Source: Nanobdellota archaeon (GTDB lineage Archaea > Nanobdellota > Nanobdellia > Pacearchaeales > GW2011-AR1). From it: a DNA stretch of 14,829 nucleotides. Positions 11,773 to 14,829 of the stretch are shown one piece after another. The stretch spans positions 1 to 14,829 of the forward strand of contig JAHIVR010000094.1 of the NCBI GenBank assembly GCA_018816625.1. The letters are read 5' to 3'. The notes under the pieces were generated by a model. It searched no databases and was not told the DNA's origin. It saw only the letters and a list, made by a program, of their open reading frames with translations. A program made the translations under genes and the position numbers. Position 1 is the stretch's first letter. Each line of letters begins with the position of its first letter.

Positions 11773-12864
11773 ATGGGTGATTTTTACATAAGACTCTCTG
11801 CTCCAGGAGTTTATATTCCTTCGAGAGGAGAAAATGATATTAATGTAATCACTAATGCAGATCTTGAAAGGATAGTAAATACAAGTGATGAATGGATAAC
11901 AACAAGAACTGGTATTAAAGAAAGAAGAATTTCTCATGACCTGGGTGTTCACAAAATAGCAGTCTTAGCAGCAAAAGATGTATTAGAAAAAATACACCTT
12001 GATCCTACAGAAATAGATGAAATAAATTTTGCTACAAATAGGCACTACAAAGAACAGGAATTTAGAAATCTCGCAGCTTATGTTGCTATAAATATTGGAG
12101 CAAGAACAGAAAACATTGCTCTTGAAGATTCAGCTGCAGGATGCACTGGGTTAATTTATGCAATAAGAAAAGCATACAATACTTTAAAAGTGGAGGAAGA
12201 TAAAAAAAATATCCTTGTTATTGGAGCTGAAAATCTTCCAGACATGACAGATTATTCTGATAGAAACACCTGTATATTATTTGGAGCTGGTGCTTGTGCT
12301 TATCTTTTAAAAAGAGTTGAAGGAAAAAAAGAAGGGATTATTAAATGTACTGTTGGGGGGAAACCAGACAAAGGAGATAAAGACTGGCCAGATGGTTTTT
12401 TAGGATTAAAATATAAAAATGGACTAAAAATCCGCCCTTCAAAAGATCCTAACAAAAAATTTGAAACTTACCCAAAAAAACAAAACTATCTTATTATGAA
12501 AGGAAAAGAAATTATGAAATTTGCTCCTAGAGCAATGATGCTGGCAGTTCATAAAGTTCTTGAAGGAACTCCCTATTCTATTGAAAATGTAAATGTGATA
12601 ATTCCCCACGGGGCAAATGCAAGAATAACAAACAATGCAGAAAAAGATGCTAGAAAAAAAGGATTTAGTGGAACTGTTTTTACTAATTTAGACAAATATG
12701 GAAATACTTCTACTGCCTCAGTTGGAATAGCAGAAGCAGAAGCAAGAGAAAAAAGAGTAACAGAAACTAGTGAAAGAAAAATAATAGAACCTGGAGACCT
12801 TGTTATTGATGTTGCTTTTGGAGCAGGCCTTACATGGGGAGCAATTTTAAAAAGAGCATCATAA
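11773..12864 (+). CDS. fabH: 3-oxoacyl-ACP synthase III family protein (FabH/KAS III)
   Basis: The 363-residue product is a KAS III-type thiolase-fold enzyme. It has the FabH signature ITNADLERIVNTSDEWITTRTGIKERRI (26-53), the nucleophile C124 in SAAGCTGLIYA, H279 in IPHGANARI (FabH: HQAN), N311 in DKYGNTSTASV, and the C-terminal AFGAGLTWGAILKR. KAS III condenses acetyl-CoA with malonyl-ACP to start type II fatty-acid synthesis. The N-terminal NTSDEW motif separates it from archaeal HMG-CoA synthases of the same fold. It is about 45 residues longer than bacterial FabH, mostly through a Lys-rich insert near 195-238. A gene for the carboxyltransferase that makes malonyl-CoA faces it end to end. 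Type II synthesis is rare in archaea, so horizontal origin is likely. An acyl-thioester synthase of another pathway remains possible. Confidence 0.88.
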   Translation: MGDFYIRLSAPGVYIPSRGENDINVITNADLERIVNTSDEWITTRTGIKERRISHDLGVHKIAVLAAKDVLEKIHLDPTEIDEINFATNRHYKEQEFRNLAAYVAINIGARTENIALEDSAAGCTGLIYAIRKAYNTLKVEEDKKNILVIGAENLPDMTDYSDRNTCILFGAGACAYLLKRVEGKKEGIIKCTVGGKPDKGDKDWPDGFLGLKYKNGLKIRPSKDPNKKFETYPKKQNYLIMKGKEIMKFAPRAMMLAVHKVLEGTPYSIENVNVIIPHGANARITNNAEKDARKKGFSGTVFTNLDKYGNTSTASVGIAEAEAREKRVTETSERKIIEPGDLVIDVAFGAGLTWGAILKRAS

Positions 12865-14802
12865 CTAAATCCTCCTAAAAAATCCACCCTTAACATATTT
12901 TTCTAAAGCAGACTTCATATCTTTTCTTAAAACAGTTTCATCAATTGCTCTCCTGCCATTGGGTAAAGTTATTTCCTTGAGTACATCAGATGCAATAGCA
13001 TAATCCTCAAGCTTTCCCCCACCCTTAGAAACTACTTTAGGACCTGCAAAAGAAAAAATATTTCCAGCACCATATTTTTCAGCAAGAATAACATCTCCCT
13101 GAGTTGCATTGCTTCCTAAAATACCTGCTGTACAAGGAGAAACTAAAATAGAATAAAAAGGCCTATTATTTCTTTTCAAATCATATGCAACAGCTACATT
13201 CTTCTCCATTTGTTTTAAACCAAGAGTTCCCTCAGCCATCCTCACCCCCCCAGAACTAAAAACCCCCACCAACGGAACTTTATACTTTTTGGCTTGCTGA
13301 GCTGCCCGATTAAATTCCTCCCCTTCCACAATACCCAAAGTTCCCCCCATAAAATCAAAAGCAAGCAAATAAAGCATTATATCTTTCCCACCAACACTTA
13401 CTTTCCCAGTAATTGCAGCAGATTCCAAACCAGTTTTTTGTCTGGCTTTCTCTAAAGAAGCTAAATAACTCAAAGTATAATAACCTGTTCGTTTAAAATC
13501 TTCAAATTTCAACCCATCAAATTGTTCAAAAGAACCATTATCAGTTAAAATCCTAATCCACTCTTTATAAAAAAGTCTTTCTCCCCACCCACAATTTGGA
13601 CAACTTTTATGATTATCTTCATATGTTTTTTCAGTTAAAACCCACCCACACTTCTCACTCCTATAATCTAGTTCATCATTAACAGGAACATAAAATATTT
13701 TACCCTGACACTTTATACCATCTTTACCTTTTTTAATCCCCCATTTTTTCCTTATTTCTTCATCAAAATGTTCAGTTATAGAAACCAATTCATGTGACGC
13801 GCCATTATTTTTCATTCTTGGAGTTTTCTCTGAAATGGGAAGGGGGATATAAACACTTGCGCCAGGTTTTTTAGCTAACCCAAGTTTATCCCAAAGCCCT
13901 TTTGTTTCTCCATAACGAAGTGCTTTTTTTATTCTCTGGTCTCTTAATTTTTTAACCCCAGAAACCCCCCTCCCTAATTCACCAAATGCTTTATCTAAAG
14001 CATCAACAATACATTTTATTGTAACCCTATATCCATTACTTTTTTCAAGATGTGCCCCCCCTGAAAACTCAGAAACAATATGATCCACAACCCCTAATTC
14101 CAACATATCATAAGCCATTGGTTTAAGCAACTCAAGTACTTTTGCAATTCTATCCTGATCATCTTCAGGATATTTAAGAATAGTTGCTGCATGTTGTGCT
14201 GCAATAACCGCATAATCAGCATTTTCTAAAATTAAATTTTTATCAGCAATCTGTCCCTGCAATGCTCCCCCACTTCCCCCTTCCCCCAAAATTATAGACA
14301 CTATTTGTGTTTCTAAAGAAAGTAATTTTCTAATATTTTCTGAAATCAACCAAGATTGACCCTTAAGGGCAGCAGCATTATTTGCCCCCCCACCAAAAGT
14401 ATTAACTAAAAGCAAAAGTTTTTTCTTTTCTTTTTCTGCCTTATCATAAAGTTGATTTGCAAAAACAAGACCTTCAGGAGAAACATAGCCATGATTTACT
14501 TTAACCAAATCCTCTAAACCAGTACCTTTTGGTTTCATCTGACCAACAAAAACAATGGGCTCATACTGTTTTTCATCCCACAAATATAATCCCTCCCCCC
14601 CAATAACCCCCATTTTAAACATCTTTACCTCTAAATCATCATCTTGTCCAATAAGATTCCCAACTAAATCTGTAGAATATTTAACCGCACTTAAAAAAGA
14701 ATTCACAACATCATCAGCCTGAATTCTATCTGGATGCCTAAGTATCTCTAAAATTTCAGCACGACCCAGTTTCTTCTCCTCAACTTTTTTCCCATCTGCC
14801 AT
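12865..14802 (-). CDS. Acetyl-CoA carboxylase carboxyltransferase, fused AccA-AccD
   Basis: The start is taken as ATG at 14802 (645 residues); the frame continues to the window edge but only through TTG codons and a hydrophobic stretch typical of non-coding AT-rich DNA. The N-terminal half is AccA-like: NTFGGGANNAAALKGQSWLISENIRKLL (134-161), IILGEGGSGGAL (170-181) with the oxyanion-hole glycines, and GGAHLEK (248-254). The C-terminal half is AccD-like: a zinc-finger region (C365, C385, C401, C404), FDFMGGTLGIVEGEEFNRA (482-500), FSSGGVRMAEG (515-525) and FAGPKVV (585-591). Together they form the carboxyltransferase that moves CO2 from biotin to acetyl-CoA to make malonyl-CoA. The two subunits are separate in E. 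coli. The biotin carboxylase and carrier are not in the window. The stop touches that of fabH. Confidence 0.9.
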   Translation of the reverse strand: MADGKKVEEKKLGRAEILEILRHPDRIQADDVVNSFLSAVKYSTDLVGNLIGQDDDLEVKMFKMGVIGGEGLYLWDEKQYEPIVFVGQMKPKGTGLEDLVKVNHGYVSPEGLVFANQLYDKAEKEKKKLLLLVNTFGGGANNAAALKGQSWLISENIRKLLSLETQIVSIILGEGGSGGALQGQIADKNLILENADYAVIAAQHAATILKYPEDDQDRIAKVLELLKPMAYDMLELGVVDHIVSEFSGGAHLEKSNGYRVTIKCIVDALDKAFGELGRGVSGVKKLRDQRIKKALRYGETKGLWDKLGLAKKPGASVYIPLPISEKTPRMKNNGASHELVSITEHFDEEIRKKWGIKKGKDGIKCQGKIFYVPVNDELDYRSEKCGWVLTEKTYEDNHKSCPNCGWGERLFYKEWIRILTDNGSFEQFDGLKFEDFKRTGYYTLSYLASLEKARQKTGLESAAITGKVSVGGKDIMLYLLAFDFMGGTLGIVEGEEFNRAAQQAKKYKVPLVGVFSSGGVRMAEGTLGLKQMEKNVAVAYDLKRNNRPFYSILVSPCTAGILGSNATQGDVILAEKYGAGNIFSFAGPKVVSKGGGKLEDYAIASDVLKEITLPNGRRAIDETVLRKDMKSALEKYVKGGFFRRI

Positions 14803-14829
14803 TTTCAATAAAACTAACAACAAAAACAA

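Noticed and set aside
11773..12864. Archaeal HMG-CoA synthase for the mevalonate pathway
   Set aside because: The NTSDEW segment, C-terminal FGAGLTWG and spacing of the Cys-His-Asn triad match KAS III; archaeal HMG-CoA synthase lacks these motifs.
14803..14829. Extension of the carboxyltransferase to a TTG at the window edge
   Set aside because: The extra residues are only Leu/Phe/Val from T-rich DNA, while ATG at 14802 leads directly into the polar, charged N-terminus.
1..14829. CRISPR array, insertion sequence or other transposon
   Set aside because: No regularly spaced direct repeats, transposase motifs or terminal inverted repeats were seen; the intein is the only mobile element.

Overview
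The window looks like a compact, AT-rich archaeal genome, most likely from a small-genome lineage of the DPANN type; the lineage is inferred from gene content and no marker tree was made. Archaeal signs are an intein-bearing MCM helicase, an RPA-like OB-fold protein, aIF2-beta, aIF1A, a Dim2-type KH protein, the wybutosine enzyme Taw3, DUF424 and DUF5679 proteins, and TATA boxes placed one DNA length upstream of start codons, which implies many leaderless mRNAs. Genes are packed tightly: several share ATGA overlaps, two convergent pairs have touching or overlapping stops, and a tRNA ends one base from a stop codon.

Layout. 1-2381 (+): the 3' part of mcm, entered inside an intein with a LAGLIDADG endonuclease, then an RPA-like gene. 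2378-2917 (-): a four-helix membrane protein with a Cys-rich loop. 2968-5138 (+): a translation block of aIF2-beta, a DUF5679 zinc ribbon, DUF424, aIF1A, a 39-residue membrane peptide and a two-KH Dim2-like protein. 5140-5429 (-): tRNA-Asn(GTT) and a 53-residue ribbon-helix-helix-like protein. 5522-6735 (+): nitroreductase and a DUF4234 membrane protein. 6741-7861 (-): a hairpin/T-tract terminator and ftsZ. 7944-8077: an AT-rich spacer with nested inverted repeats that could be a structured RNA. 8072-11687 (-): an overlapping run of amidohydrolase, UPF0173 metallo-hydrolase, DHH/DHHA1 phosphoesterase and a small four-Cys protein, followed by Taw3 and a 98-residue unknown. 11773-14802: a FabH-type ketoacyl synthase (+) meeting a fused AccA-AccD carboxyltransferase (-) tail to tail.

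The most notable content is the last pair. FabH and acetyl-CoA carboxylase carboxyltransferase are the committing and initiating steps of bacterial type II fatty-acid synthesis, which most archaea lack. Here the two carboxyltransferase subunits form one polypeptide in A-then-D order, with one of the four zinc-finger cysteines replaced, and the genes use more GGG glycine codons than neighbours such as ftsZ. Other points worth a second look are a symmetric bidirectional promoter at 2918-2967, a possible structured RNA next to ftsZ, a shared motif in two long leaders of the translation block, and two small proteins below usual gene-calling cutoffs.
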